DNA of 64,000 bases. Origin: Gymnothorax reevesii. Taxonomy: Eukaryota > Chordata > Actinopteri > Anguilliformes > Muraenidae. Position numbers and translations under genes: made by a program. Every line of letters starts with the position of its first letter. The first letter of the stretch is position 1. Below the pieces are notes generated by a model. The model saw only the letters and a program-made list of their open reading frames with translations. It had not been told where the DNA came from and searched no databases. The stretch is taken from assembly GCA_029721435.1 (NCBI GenBank), contig CM056586.1, positions 72,560,607-72,624,606 on the forward strand. The letters run 5' to 3'. Shown here in pieces: positions 44,789 through 55,885 of the stretch.

Positions 44789-45460
44789 GGAACGAGCACC
44801 TTCAGATTACCCTCCCCCCAGGAGGTGAGTCATCTGATGAAGTGTAATCTGATGGCACAGTTGTACAGTACAGTGGGATCTGTGGGTTCACAGCCTGCCT
44901 TTGAGGGCATCATCTCTGAAATGATTGGTCCATGAAGGATTTATAACAACGCTATGAGGTCAATGCCTAATCCCCAGTGCACAGCTGCTGCGCCGCTAAG
45001 CACATCCTTTTTTTTCTGATGCTGCACTATAGTATTGAAAATTTTTTCAAATGCTGTCATTCGCTGTTTCCATCCTGCACATGGAATTGAGGTGACTCAT
45101 CTTTGCTGAATCGTCCATCTCCTCTTTTCTGAAACAAGGAAGACCAACATTACAGTCTGCCTCGTAACAGCAGTGGGGGTCCCCGTGCACACCACTGATT
45201 CTACTGCTACATTAATGACACTGACATTGCTTCTGGTACTTTACCTGGAGAGTGTACGAGTGATTTTGGGGGGATTCTATATTTAGATACAGTGATTGAA
45301 AGGCCTGGTGAACCCTTTGAAACCCTTTGTGCGACGTTTGTTTTGGATTCAGTTGGCTATGTTTTTTTTTTCTTGGCGCTTCTATTTTGCTATATTGCTA
45401 CAATTGATACCAGCAATCATTACTAGTATTTTAAAACCCTTGCCTTCTAGTTGTGTAATG
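44789..45460. other. no recognisable gene
   Basis: Nothing identified. Confidence 0.5.
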
Positions 45461-45862
45461 GCCGGTAGTATACGGACTGAGGGAAAGACGAACGCAGTAC
45501 AAGCACAGAGAATAATACAGACCAAACGCAAGTACTCGCGCTTCCAAAGGTCATATAATAGTCCGAAACACGGAAGCAAAGCGAGATAGAAAAAGGGAGA
45601 AGAAACTCCAACAATAAGAAGATAGAAAGTCATACCAAACTTGACTAAAGATATCTTCAGCTATAGTGCGAATCTAAACACAGACTCTAGCGAAGGAGGC
45701 GTGCCGGACATCCTGCTTATATAGATTCTGGGAAAGTGCCGCCCCAGTTCAATCAACAGCTGGGTAAAGAATTCGATGGCCCAGGAATTCGATATCGTCC
45801 CCGTACGAGAGGCACAACGAAAGATCGAAACAACATGCACACCTCGCAAACCATAAAAAGTT
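45461..45862 (-). repeat. solo LTR related to the gypsy element at 4.3-7.9 kb
   Basis: Read on the minus strand it has the start ATGGTTTGCGAGG (compare ATGGTTTTGGAGG), then TCTCGTACGGGGACGATATCG. A TATA box follows (CTATATAAGCAGG), then CTCGCTTTGCTTCCG and CTTTGGAAGCGCGAG. The last two blocks are shared with the inverted LTR at 4299-4770. No pol or gag flanks it, so it is a solo LTR left by LTR-LTR recombination. It is a diverged subfamily; borders are approximate. Confidence 0.75.
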
Positions 45863-46839
45863 CTTCCTCAGCATGCAACTCTGATTTAATGACAAATATC
45901 GTCTTCATTTCACTTTATTTCAAAGTGAGTAGAATTATTTTGAAACCATTTTAATGTCACCTGAAATGAAACATTGATTGTATTTCACACCTCTCTGTCA
46001 GAGAAGTCCCTGAATTATTTCAGGACAACTGGGGCACATGTTTGTTGACAGTTTCTAATGATGATTCTGCACATCAAGCATTCGCTATGAAACAGGACCA
46101 GATTAAATAAGCCATTGCGCCCTACGGTCCACCCAACTTTAGCACGTCTCGCGACAGGGGAGGTTGTTTTGGACGTGGCCTGTGCTCTCTGGCTTCCTGA
46201 TTCCTTGAGCCTGAAAAAGGTTTCTCCTGGACTGCACTGTGGCCGTCTAAAACGTCTGCTGTTCCAGGAGCATTTCGGCTGTCAGCAGGACCGAGCCCAT
46301 TTCCACCTCCTGCTATCATGAAAAATCTGCCCCGTGTCAAATGTGCTATGCAGTCTGTTGTCCGCTCACAGTGTGTCTCTCAGGTGTGACGTCTCTCTCA
46401 ACATTTCCCCTCCTGTTGTCTGTGACTCACAGGCTTTCATAAGCAGCATCCAAGCATATCAGCTCTTCCAAAGCTAAAAGACATCAAGTCAAAAAGAGCA
46501 CAGTTTTTCATGCAGTGCTGCATTCTTCTTGAATATAGCCCTGTTCTGGCAGTGAGTCCTCTCTGTAGTCAGTGGTAACGGCTGTTTATGTGGCGAAAGT
46601 GATGTCAGCCGTAACTCTAATGCTGCCTGGCAACCAAGTGCAAATAGTTCAGATGATTTTCAACTGCAATAATAATGTGTGTCATCACCTTTTTGATTGT
46701 TCTCCAAATGTATTTACAGCAGTGTTTTTATTTATGTGTTGTGTAGTGCAGTCTTTTGTGTTGTGAAGAATGTAAGGCATTTGGACAAAATTTTTTTTCC
46801 AGTTTGTCACAGTTGATTTTAAATTAAACACTGAATAAT
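45863..46839. other. no recognisable gene
   Basis: Short open frames without domains, including 46115-46321. Confidence 0.5.
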
Positions 46840-46900
46840 TATGACATTCAAGTTTGGACTGTCAGCTTTAATTTCAGGGTATTTCCATCAGTTGGGTAAT
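46840..46900. repeat. possible Tc1/mariner-like remnant
   Basis: AGTTTGGACTGTCAGCTTTAATTTCAGGGTATTT resembles a phrase common near the ends of a fish Tc1-like family. Without the rest of an element this is weak. Confidence 0.3.
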
Positions 46901-48848
46901 GTGTGTAAGAATTACATCCTGAGAGCCAAATATATCTTGATTCCTTCTTATAAGTTTTAAATGGAATGCCTCTAGCTTTATTTCTGTTTTCCGTCCAATT
47001 GGCTGAACATCAATTAATACAGTTGCCATTTAGATGTCAGAAATTGCTGCCTCAGACAGTGAACACTCCAGAATCATTTTCCAGTCAGTGAATACACCCT
47101 GACTGCAAGAACGCTACTTGTTGGTGAGGCGAATTGGGGAAAAACTACATACATTTGCTTGTGAGCATGAAGGGTCAGTTGAGAATAGAAGAAAAATAAA
47201 TCAGCCATCATTTTGGAATAAGGAATATATACATGTAAATGGGTCAATGACGCGACATTGTCCGAGTGCACTACTTTTGTTTAAAATAATTTTAAATGAT
47301 TCATAATAAGCATCAATATATTCTATAAAACCTGTTTAATTTGAACATATTTCCAGTTTATCATAAAAAATTATATATATTTTATGTTTTGCTTTATCTC
47401 AAACCCTCAAAATGCCAGGTGGTGCAACCGTCCAAGCAAGTTGACACTATGTGAAATGTATTAAATGTAATTTAAAATATGAATTAATATTATATTAATA
47501 TGGGGGCGTAATTTTACATTGAAAACCTTTCAAATAAACAAAGTTTAATTGTTTAATTGTTCTTAAATTGTCTGGAAAACCAAAATACCTGTCCCCTACT
47601 ATAAAGAATCCATAAGTTACTTATAATACCCAGCTCAGTTACAAAATAGTAATGTTTTAGGCAGAGTAGACACTCTCAGGTATATTTACTAAGAAAATCA
47701 CTCGGGGAAAAAAGGGAAGTGTATTTTTTTTTCAAGAAACGTTTGGTTGCACCACCTGACATTTTTTGCCGGGTGAAATTGCAAATACAGTCTAAAACTG
47801 TACTAAAACCCTATAAATGTTGTGCAACCATTAAGACTTGTTTAAAAAGACTCTTCCAACTTCAAATAAATGTACTCTGTACATTTTTAAAAGGCTTTTT
47901 TCTTTGACCCAAATATATTGAAAGGCACAGTTATCATTTTATGCAAATTGTTTACATTTCTGCATAATCCAGTATGTTTTCTGCATAATTCAGTTCTCCA
48001 CATAATATGACATAAAATGTCTGCATAATTTTCTTTTCCATACCCGAGGCGATGCTTCCTATCTGGGTGTGGGAGAAATGGCAAAATTTCAGGGGAATCA
48101 AATGGTTGAACAGATCAGCAGGGAAGCACCTCCTGCCAGGGACAAGCAAGACGACCTGACAAAGTCTGAACATGCCAAAGCACTTCTGTCTTAACCAAGA
48201 AGATCATAAAATCTGACTTGAGTACGTAAGAAGGAATTAGGATGGGCCTGTAGTGTTCTGGGAGACTGTGTTACGGAGGTAGCAGGTCAAGCTGGAACTG
48301 TGTGGCCCGAGGATCAGGGATATTTCTGGTGCAATTACTAGAAAGCTCATGACAAGAACACAAGAACACAGTCGGGTCTGGCCTGGTGTGGGGCATATGC
48401 TGCTGCAAGGACTGGCAACATCATGGTCTTTTTTTGTAAATACCAGTCATTTTGGAGAGAATGCGATGCCTTCAGGGACAAAATTGAAGTTTGTTGATGA
48501 CTGGACTTTACAGCCGCACAATGATTCTAAGGATATATCTAAGTCAACTAACGTGCAATTTTACATAGTAACCAATAATTCCTGCCTTCTGTCCCTAGGT
48601 GGCAGCATTGAGTCACAGGATTCGTCTCAGGGCTGTATTGCCACTGCTCCGTGCACAAGTGTTGCTAATGGAAAGGAGCAAACCGTTTTTGTCCATGCAA
48701 GTTATTGAACGGGGACATTATCAAAAAGAAATACTTTTTGTTTCAGTTTTATTTTTTTGAATGACAAATTAGTTTGTGTTAAAGGGCAGTAAAGTTATGT
48801 TTCATTTACGAACATCTAGGTAGGCTGGATATGAATTATTTTACTGTG
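46901..48848. other. no recognisable gene
   Basis: AT-rich. The open frame at 48349-48708 (119 codons) has no known domain. Confidence 0.5.
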
Positions 48849-48872
48849 TCATCATCATCATCATCATCATCA
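48849..48872. repeat. (ATC)n microsatellite
   Basis: Eight ATC units in a row. Confidence 0.9.
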
Positions 48873-49201
48873 CCATAATTATCTGTCACGGGGTGTTTTT
48901 ATGTCAGACTGAAACGTCCTGCACTAGGCTTCCTTCATGCGTCGGTCCTGGAATGTGCTTGAGTGGCCGAATTTAAATTCTACTGTAAAAACTACGGTGA
49001 GATTTTAGGAGTGTAGTAGCAATGCTGCTACCAAAAAATATCTGTGAGCTGGAAGTTTTTGCACATGAAGAAGGTTTCAGTAGAGAGATATCAGAAACTA
49101 CTGAGCTCAGTAGACACATTTATTTGAGGGTTTAAAGGGTAAAGGATGGTCCTCAAAATGTAAACTTTTGGGGAGAATAATTTTACACATCTATAATATA
49201 T

Positions 49202-49400
49202 TTGAGGTCGATGTCTGTCTGTCTGTCTGTCTGTGTGTCGGTACACATTTTTCTCCTGCATTTCTCAACTGATTATCACCAAATTTGGTGTGAATATCCA
49301 CTGGGACACCAGGAAGGACTTGACGTCGCCCGATTTTTGAAAAACGGTCATGTACGCAAAAAAAATGGCAATTTCACTCTGGGTAGCAGGTAGCAGCTAG
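49202..49400. repeat. dispersed animal repeat starting with (TGTC)n
   Basis: A GTCTGTCTGTCTGTCTGTCTG run is followed by CAACTGATTATCACCAAATTTGGTG and GGACACCAGGAAGGA. This is the same general design as 54846-55045 and 55608-55885 (a tetranucleotide run beside a phrase of the T.ATCACCAAATTTGGT type). Confidence 0.5.
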
Positions 49401-50110
49401 TAGACATATATGTGGAGACAATTAGATTTTCAATTGGAACTATTTGCAAATTAGTTTTATGTTCTCAATATTACTTGAATATGTATTAATAACTTTTTTT
49501 TGACTGTTTACATTGGTGTTAATTGATGCAATTTCATTAAGTTTTATTCTCATCACTACATTGTCCTGTGGATTATACCAAACATAGACTAGAAGACTTT
49601 GAAAGGACTTTGTAAATATTTATAAAGCACTAAAGTCTGACATCATCTGTCATATAAAGACAATGGGCTTTACTAGTGGGCCTTTGCTAATGGAAATGCA
49701 TGTAGAAATTACATTTTGCTCAATTTCATTTGTCGCAAAAGGCTTATTTATTGCCTTTGTCCAATTTGGTAACTTCATGCCCTGTTAATGCAAATGCTCT
49801 CTGGTAGTTTCATGGGACTGAATTCCAGCCAGCGATGCGGTTTGCAAATAAACACACATTGTTCACATGATCTGCACGCATGAAAAACCAGCCGCGGTTC
49901 TGGGAGCTGCTGCATGACTGAATTTAGAGAACGTGTCCTTTCACCAGCCAATCACATCTGCACACATGCTATGCTATGCAGCTGTTCATGCTTGTCGCTT
50001 TGCTTGCTACACCAATTGTTCGCTGCACCTATCTTGCCTTGTCTTCCTAATCACTGTCATCGTTAGTTCTTTATTTTGGCTCCCATACTGCTATTTTGTT
50101 CTGCTGCTCA
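49401..50110. other. unique DNA, possible regulatory element
   Basis: No coding exon. 49670-49930 is free of repeats and dense in binding-site-like words: an octamer ATGCAAAT at about 49789, GCAAATAAACACA (forkhead-like) near 49843, and TAATGG. This is only suggestive. Confidence 0.3.
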
Positions 50111-50480
50111 CGCTCTGCCTCCGCAGCATCACCTGTGGGTGCAAACAGAGACGGGGGATGGGAGTAAAAACGCAGAAAACAAAGCAATTTAAGAAATGAA
50201 AACGAAGATGAATATAAAAAAAGGTGAAATAAACAGAACTCTGACACAGGTGGCAGGTGAGGAGAGACAGAGAGCGAATCGGGGAAACACGGCAGATGAA
50301 ACACCGGGACAGAACACCAGGGGGCGTGGTCTCTGATCGGGAGATAATCAGCCATTTATAAAAGAGCGGAAAAGGCAAGAAAGAGACATAAAACAAGAAT
50401 GAAACTGAATGAAATAAACAGAATAATGAAACAGTAGTTAAATGAAACCTGATGTCAATAAAGCATGACGAAACACAACG
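50111..50480. repeat. purine-rich dispersed repeat
   Basis: It has the same A/G-rich, GACAGA-type composition as 14.1-15.2 and 21.4-21.9 kb. ATGAAACACCGGGACAGAACA (near 50297) matches a phrase at 21746-21766. The tract contains CCAGGGGGCGTGG at 50317-50329, a CTCF-like core. Confidence 0.4.
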
Positions 50481-51672
50481 AACAGAATACCAAGACCAAT
50501 GTTTTTTCTTGGAACAGTAATTAAGGTGACATTCACATTTGGATTTATGAGAAATTTATCAGTACATAGAGTTGCAAATTGTTGTCAAAAGCATACATAT
50601 GATCGCCATGATGATTGTTTAGCAATTTGATACTTTATGTTCGGAAAAACAAAACAGCAACTCTTCCTGATGATTGAAATATCTGACATATGACTGTTCA
50701 ATGGTGCGAATACCATCGGCCGTGGTCTGCAGAGATGCGGAAAAAAGATTGTGGTAGATAAGTCGTCCTTCACTAGGGGCTTCATGTTTTTCTTTAATTT
50801 CTCACCCATCTGTACATTCAATCCACAGACAGCTGGATCACTGATGCTTATTAATTGTAGCTCTGCTTTGGTGTAGCTTTTGATGAGATCTTTGCTGTCC
50901 AAAATGGTCCAGTTTGTTGCAAAATGGGCGATGGAGAAGGGTAATGGTCAGTGTGATGTGCTGGACCCAATAAATGACATTCAGATCGCATTCCAGCCAG
51001 GGCTGCCAGTGCACTGAAGAATTCTCATGATGCGCCCTGCAGGAAAATAAACATTATTCACGGTGTAAGTATTTTAGCTTTTATTCTGGAATGTTTCTTT
51101 GGAAGGGGCAGGAAACTGTTGCTGTAGCAACGAGTAAATAGGTGATGCCATGGAGACAAACACAGATGTTGGTCTCATTTCTAATTTCAGTACTTCTGTA
51201 AAATAATGGAGACATAAAATGTAAAAAGAAGTCTCTCTCTTTCTCAAATTCAGATAAGCTTTATTGTGATGGTAATGATCGTCTTGAAACTAGCAAGACA
51301 TTTACTGACATTGCAAATGGGTAACAAATTGGTAATAGCATCATGAACACAAAATAATTCATTAGAGAACTGATGAAGAGCTAAATAAAAATTATGTCTG
51401 AAAGACAAACTGGTAAAAGTGATTATTGACCTGATGCATGTTCATTTTTGTATGCGGACGTTAATGCCCCGCACTCTATGGCTTCTGAAAATGTACTGTG
51501 CAGCCGAATCCTCAACAGCCGTCTTCTAGGAGCTACGACAGCCTCTCCAGCTGAACTGTAGGTGAATCACGGTCAGGACACATTCATTTTTTTTGGAAAT
51601 AGATCCTCTAGCTTCATGCGACTTTCTATTTCCTTAATTTCAGCAATTCAAATATGTTTTGTGCAGTATTTT
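50481..51672. other. no recognisable gene
   Basis: A minus-strand open frame of about 120 codons (to 50585) starts without an ATG and has no recognisable domain. Nothing else was seen. Confidence 0.45.
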
Positions 51673-52118
51673 CATGTTGTGTTGGGTCGTGTTGTGTCGT
51701 GTTGTGTCATGTTGTGTCGTGTCGCATCGCGTGATGTCGCGTGGTATTGGGTTGTGTCGTGTCATGTCGTGTCGTGCTGTGTCATGTCGTGTCATGTTGT
51801 GCTGTGTCGTGTTGTGTTGTGTTCTGTCGTGTCGTGTCGTGTTGTGTCGTGTTCTGTTGTGTCAGGTCATGTCATGCTGTGTCGTGTTGTGTTGTGTTCT
51901 GTCATGTCGTGTCGTGCTGTGTCATGTCGTGTCGTGCTGTGTCGTGTCGTGTCATGTTGTGTCGTGTCGTGTTGTGTTGTGTCAGGTCATGTTGTGCTGT
52001 GTCGTGTTGTGTTGTGTTCTGTCGTGTCGTGTCGTGTTCTGTTGTGTCAGGTCATGTCATGCTGTGTCGTGTTGTGTTGTGTTCTGTCATGTCGTGTCGT
52101 GTCGTGTCGTGTCGCGTT
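51673..52118. repeat. pentanucleotide minisatellite (TGTCG-like)
   Basis: About 446 bp of 5-bp units drawn from TGTCG, TGTTG, TGTCA, TGCTG and TTCTG. There are also higher-order repeats: a block ending CAGGTCATG-TCATGCTGTGTCG recurs near 51860, 51985 and 52047. Three long overlapping open frames here (Cys/Val/Ser-rich) only reflect that a 5-bp unit gives a 15-bp codon period, and are not genes. Confidence 0.93.
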
Positions 52119-53149
52119 TCTATGCTCCTGCTGCTTTTTTGTTGAAAAGTGTGAGGTTTTGATGTCAGTGATTAATTTTGAAGAACCCTGGAGGAGGGGG
52201 TCAGTTCTTTGGTCATTTTCACGCGGCGTCTTCAGCCTGTGGGCGTCTGGGTGTCCTTGATATTCACATTATAATCGAGCTCCTTTGTGCTCCCAAACAA
52301 ACTGTTGGGGGAACATCAAATCAGCATCGAGGACGAAAGAATTTGAACCCAGGACTCTGTGGACCTGCCAGACAGCCCTGGATTACTGACCCTCTACAGT
52401 CACAAGCTGATATGGTCACCAACATTCTAAGTCAGGAAAATAAGTTTCTAAATGGGACAATAAAATATATTTTTTGCACGATGCGCAGAGTTAAAACATT
52501 AAAAATAGAAAACGACATTTATAAAAGACTTGGCTCTCAGTCTAACCATATGATGGCTGTATTATGAGTGGTGAAACTGCTCATACTGGGTAATTGCCAT
52601 AGCTAAAGCTTATAATGTTTCAAATAATAAAACATAATTTTTCCTTTTGATATAGTTCATTAAATGCATTCATTTTCTGTAAAAATTTATTTGTGATCCT
52701 TTATTGACAGAGGGCTAACAGAGCCCCATCATTACCACAGGACATGGGAAAGTACTTTTCGCACATTCAAGTGACATTCATAATTCAAATATTAAAATTC
52801 TGTAACTGTAAATTCTAAGTAATGTCCATGTGTTTTGAAAATACCATTTTCTGCACATGTCCCACATTTCCCAGTCCTCCTCATCTGCGTTTGGTTCCAT
52901 TTGTCTGTACAGAGATTTTACACCTTCCCACTTACTGGTCCTTTTCTCTATCTTTTGCTGAATTTTCAGAACAACCACACTCACCACTAGGGTGCGCCCT
53001 TCCATGTGTAATAAAGTTTCTTCCAAAACTCTTTTGCTTTGTTGTGTCGCCCCCGCCGCTAAAAACCTTTCACACTGTTTGTTGTTGTAAAAGTTTAACT
53101 TTGGACAACCATTTTTGGGTATTTTTTAATGTGCTTCCCCCCCTCCCCC
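52119..53149. other. no recognisable gene
   Basis: Open frames 52178-52567 and 52822-53367 lack domains. Nothing supported. Confidence 0.45.
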
Positions 53150-53182
53150 CCACACACACGCACACACACACACACACACACA
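53150..53182. repeat. (CA)n microsatellite
   Basis: CACA run with one CG interruption, preceded by a C-rich tract. Confidence 0.9.
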
Positions 53183-53589
53183 GGAACCGAAAACAATTTG
53201 AAATAGTTGTGCAGCTTTTCCATGGCCCGGGATGTGTTATTCCTGCAGTACTTCAGTTACAAGGAGCAGATATAATGTATAGAGTGAATCTACAGTATGG
53301 CTTTTGTATTTGGAAAATGTCCCTGTTCACTCTCAACATGAATCCAAGGAGCTGCGACTGCCAGTGAAAAAAAGCGCCAGCAAAGCGCTAAAAAATTAAA
53401 ACAAAAGCCAAAAACATGAAGTGGCCAAATCAAAAATGGGTTCATTTCTCAAAGATGAAGAAATTCCAGAAGAATTATTTTATTTTTGAAGAAAAATCCC
53501 TTCGCAATAGCTGAGCAGATCTAGTGCGCTCTCCTGGGGGTATGCACATTTGTGTCAATATCAACAATCAAAATAGGTGTAATGTAACT

Positions 53590-53680
53590 CCATTTGGACA
53601 CTGTGGAAAATGTAAATAAAACCCCAATGCAATGATTTGCAAATTATTTAATAAACTCTACACTTAATCCGAATGGTTTT
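53590..53680. repeat. Tc1-like terminal repeat fragment
   Basis: GGACACTGTGGAAAATGTAAATAAAA followed by AATGCAATGATTTGCAAAT is the outer part of the Tc1-like terminal repeat also seen at 12290 and 13000 (ACAATGATTTGCAAATC). No other part of an element is present. Confidence 0.6.
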
Positions 53681-54845
53681 CTCTTGTTGAGGCCTCATTC
53701 TTCAAGAAGAAGCTAGAACTGTATGTATGTATGTTTAAATACTTTTGATCCCCAAAAAACTGAGGGGGCTATGCATACAAATTGTTGTAATTCCTGCATG
53801 GTACCAGCAATATTTTTGGAAAAACACTTTAACAGGGACCTAATTATGCTGTTTTATTTCTCCAAGTTTAAATAATCTTGGATGTCCAAAGGGGAGCTTT
53901 ATAAACTTTCTCACCAAAAACACCCACAAAAAGTCCATGATTTCTTGACAAGTTGATTCCTGTCCTTCCAAACTCTCCGAAAACCAGGCTGTTCTGAGTC
54001 GGCCTCCCCTCTATGAAATGATCTCTGTTCTTATTGGCCTGCAAACTGAGCCACCTGCCCCATGTGTCAACAGAGAGGGACAATGTCAGAATCCCCCTGC
54101 AACTGGCAAGTCTCTAAATAGAGGCGAATAAGTAGCTAGCTATGTAGCAAGCTGTTAAACTACAATAAGAATGGAAAGTTAACATGTGCGAGCTACGCAT
54201 GGATGATTGTTACATTCACAAACAAGTGCAATGTGAGGTCACCATAAAAGTCTGAATAGCTGCACGGAAGCTTGTCTCTGACGTTGGGAATGTTCCTGGG
54301 TGAACTTCTGTATAGTATCAGCTGTAAGCTAACATTCCATTCCATCATGAATTGCTGCGCTATTCCACTAACAAGACGAAGTCAAAACCTCGCAGATGGC
54401 TGGACCATTAATATTTTTGTGATTGCGATGTTATTTTCTTTAGGGCCTTCATGGTCACTCCAGTCATGTGTTTGCATGAGCGAACTTCATCTCTCAGTGA
54501 GTCACCGACATTCGCTTGTGTTACTAAGACTGGTTCTGCTGTCTCGGTCCAGCCAAAAATGGACTGAATTCCATTTAAAATGGTCACCCATTCCATCTGT
54601 TCTAATCAACGTGTCCACTAAATTACCTCTTGCTAAACCATTGAGTGTATATAAGAACTACAGAGGTTTCTTTCTTCAAGTGAAGTTCCAGAGACCAATA
54701 TCGCACCCAGGGCACCGCGTCTCTCCAGTAAAATGGATAAATTCTCGCCTTTTTCTACTAATGGGTCAACTGTTGTATTTTCAACATTGATATAAGTGAA
54801 AAAACGCATAAAATTAAGACTAAGAATCAATGTGTTGTTTTATAC
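53681..54845. other. no recognisable gene
   Basis: The open frame 54272-54790 (172 codons) includes a non-specific hydrophobic translation and no domain. It is not supported as an exon. Confidence 0.4.
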
Positions 54846-55045
54846 TAGTGAATTACCCGTGGCGTGCGAAAAATTGACCTTTGACCCCAGTGACCTTGAC
54901 CTTTCAAAAAACTAACCCCTCAAGGACAATTCCAGGGACAGCCTTCATAGACCCACCAAGTTTAGTGAAGATCCGTCAGAGGACCTCGGAGGAGTAGGGG
55001 AACAAACAGACAGAAAAACAGACAAACGTTCCTCAAATTATAGTA
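54846..55045. repeat. dispersed animal repeat (GACCTTTGACC type)
   Basis: TTACCCGTGGCGTGCGAAAA, TGACCTTTGACCCCAGTGACC, CCACCAAGTTTAGTGAAGATCCGTC and a run of ACAGACAGAAAAACAGACAAACG. It is related in layout to 37876-38105. It ends about 200 bp before the ZNF385 exon. Confidence 0.55.
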
Positions 55046-55227
55046 TGATGACACTTTTCAACAATGTTGTGGGTTTTTCTTTCCATTGCAGTCAATGATT
55101 AACTGACCGGATGGTTGCATTGCGAGAAACTTCGGTGGAATGACGGGAGATAGATTTTAAAATGGGTGTGTTCACATCGACATGCTCATGCGGTTGAGAC
55201 CTCTTTTCCTCAGCAGCGTGTTTCTCG

Positions 55228-55250
55228 TTCTACTTTTTTCCCTTTTATAG
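55228..55250 (+). other. splice acceptor of the ZNF385-family exon
   Basis: A strong polypyrimidine tract (TTCTACTTTTTTCCCTTTTA) runs into AG at 55249-55250, directly before GTATGAAG. It fixes the exon start. Confidence 0.85.
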
Positions 55251-55252
55251 GT

Positions 55253-55547
55253 ATGAAGAGGCCGATGAACCCAACATGCCTTCTGGGAAATGGAGGGATT
55301 TGCCTTCAGATCAACCCCTGCCTGGACCTGAAGGAGCCTCCCTACAGCCACACTGATCTGCAGGCGCAGCAGGAGAGGCCTTTGCTGTTTTCCTTGTGCG
55401 AAGTCTGCAATATTCAGCTGAACTCAGCTGCCCAAGCTCAGGTGCACTGCAGGGGCAGGTCTCACCTGAAGAGGGTCAAACAGCTGAACAACGGGGCGCT
55501 GCCTGGCACCTGTGCGCCCGGCCCAACCTTCAGCAGCAGCAGCTCAG
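55253..55547 (+). CDS. znf385: ZNF385-family zinc finger protein, N-terminal coding exon
   Basis: The exon spans 55251-55547. The acceptor is a pyrimidine-rich tract ending TTTTATAG at 55250, and the donor is TCAG|GTAGGG with GT at 55548-55549. From the ATG at 55253 it encodes 98 residues and leaves phase 1. Residues 44-80 contain FSLCEVCNIQLNSAAQAQVH, followed by a second zinc-binding histidine. The ligands Cys49, Cys52, His65 and His71 fit the C-x2-C-x12-H-x5-H spacing of a JAZ/matrin-type finger, known in ZNF385 proteins to bind RNA or double-stranded nucleic acid in the nucleus. The flanking LKRVKQLNNG and a serine run fit the family. Further fingers must lie on exons outside the window. 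The ATG two bases after the acceptor suggests a 5' untranslated exon upstream, but in-frame upstream coding is not excluded. Paralogue unresolved; long introns favour ZNF385B or ZNF385D. Confidence 0.9.
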
Positions 55548-55553
55548 GTAGGG
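55548..55553 (+). other. splice donor of the ZNF385-family exon
   Basis: CAG|GTAGGG: consensus at the last exon bases and at +1 to +3 and +5. The open frame continues past it into intron for about 45 codons, but the family match ends before it. Confidence 0.8.
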
Positions 55554-55607
55554 AGGAACAGGCTTGCAACCCTCTCTGCTCGCGCCCGGACCTGTTTGAA
55601 GACGCTG

Positions 55608-55885
55608 TCTTATTACCTCCGCTATGGAGGTTATGTTTTTGGCGGCGTTGGTTTGTCTATCTGTGTGTTTGTGTACAAGATGACAGAAAGTAATGAAGGA
55701 ATATTGCTGAAATTTTGTGGATGGGTTGCTATTACATCAGGGCTGATCTCTACTGATTTTAACCGCGATCGGTCAAGCAATAATGAAATCCTTTTGACAC
55801 GCGGTAACTGAACTTCACGCGCAGTGATATCACTCAGATTTCGTGGGTTGATTGGTCTCGCATCAGGGAGGGAACCCATTCTTAA
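55608..55885. repeat. dispersed animal repeat (CCTCCGC..GGAGGTTATG type)
   Basis: ATTACCTCCGCTATGGAGGTTATGTTTTTGGCGGCGTTGGTTTGTCTATCTGTGTG is a very widespread animal repeat motif, here continuing through AAATTTTGTGGATGGGTTG. The CCTCC.CTATGGAGG part can form a hairpin. It begins only about 60 bp after the donor of the ZNF385 exon. Confidence 0.6.

Noticed and set aside
48349..48708. 119-codon open frame
   Set aside because: No domain, no biased codon use, and no splice support.
50585..50950. Minus-strand open frame of about 120 codons with fairly normal composition
   Set aside because: No ATG at the start, no recognisable domain and no clear acceptor. It might be a transposon remnant but cannot be supported.
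51562..52260. Three overlapping long open frames rich in Cys, Val and Ser
   Set aside because: They are translations of a 5-bp minisatellite in all three frames; no real protein.
52320..52400. GAATTTGAACCCAGGACT, a SINE-like box B phrase
   Set aside because: Only one promoter box with no body or tail; not enough to call an element.
54272..54790. 172-codon open frame close to the ZNF385 exon
   Set aside because: Hydrophobic, unpatterned translation with no similarity to ZNF385 proteins and no bounding splice sites.
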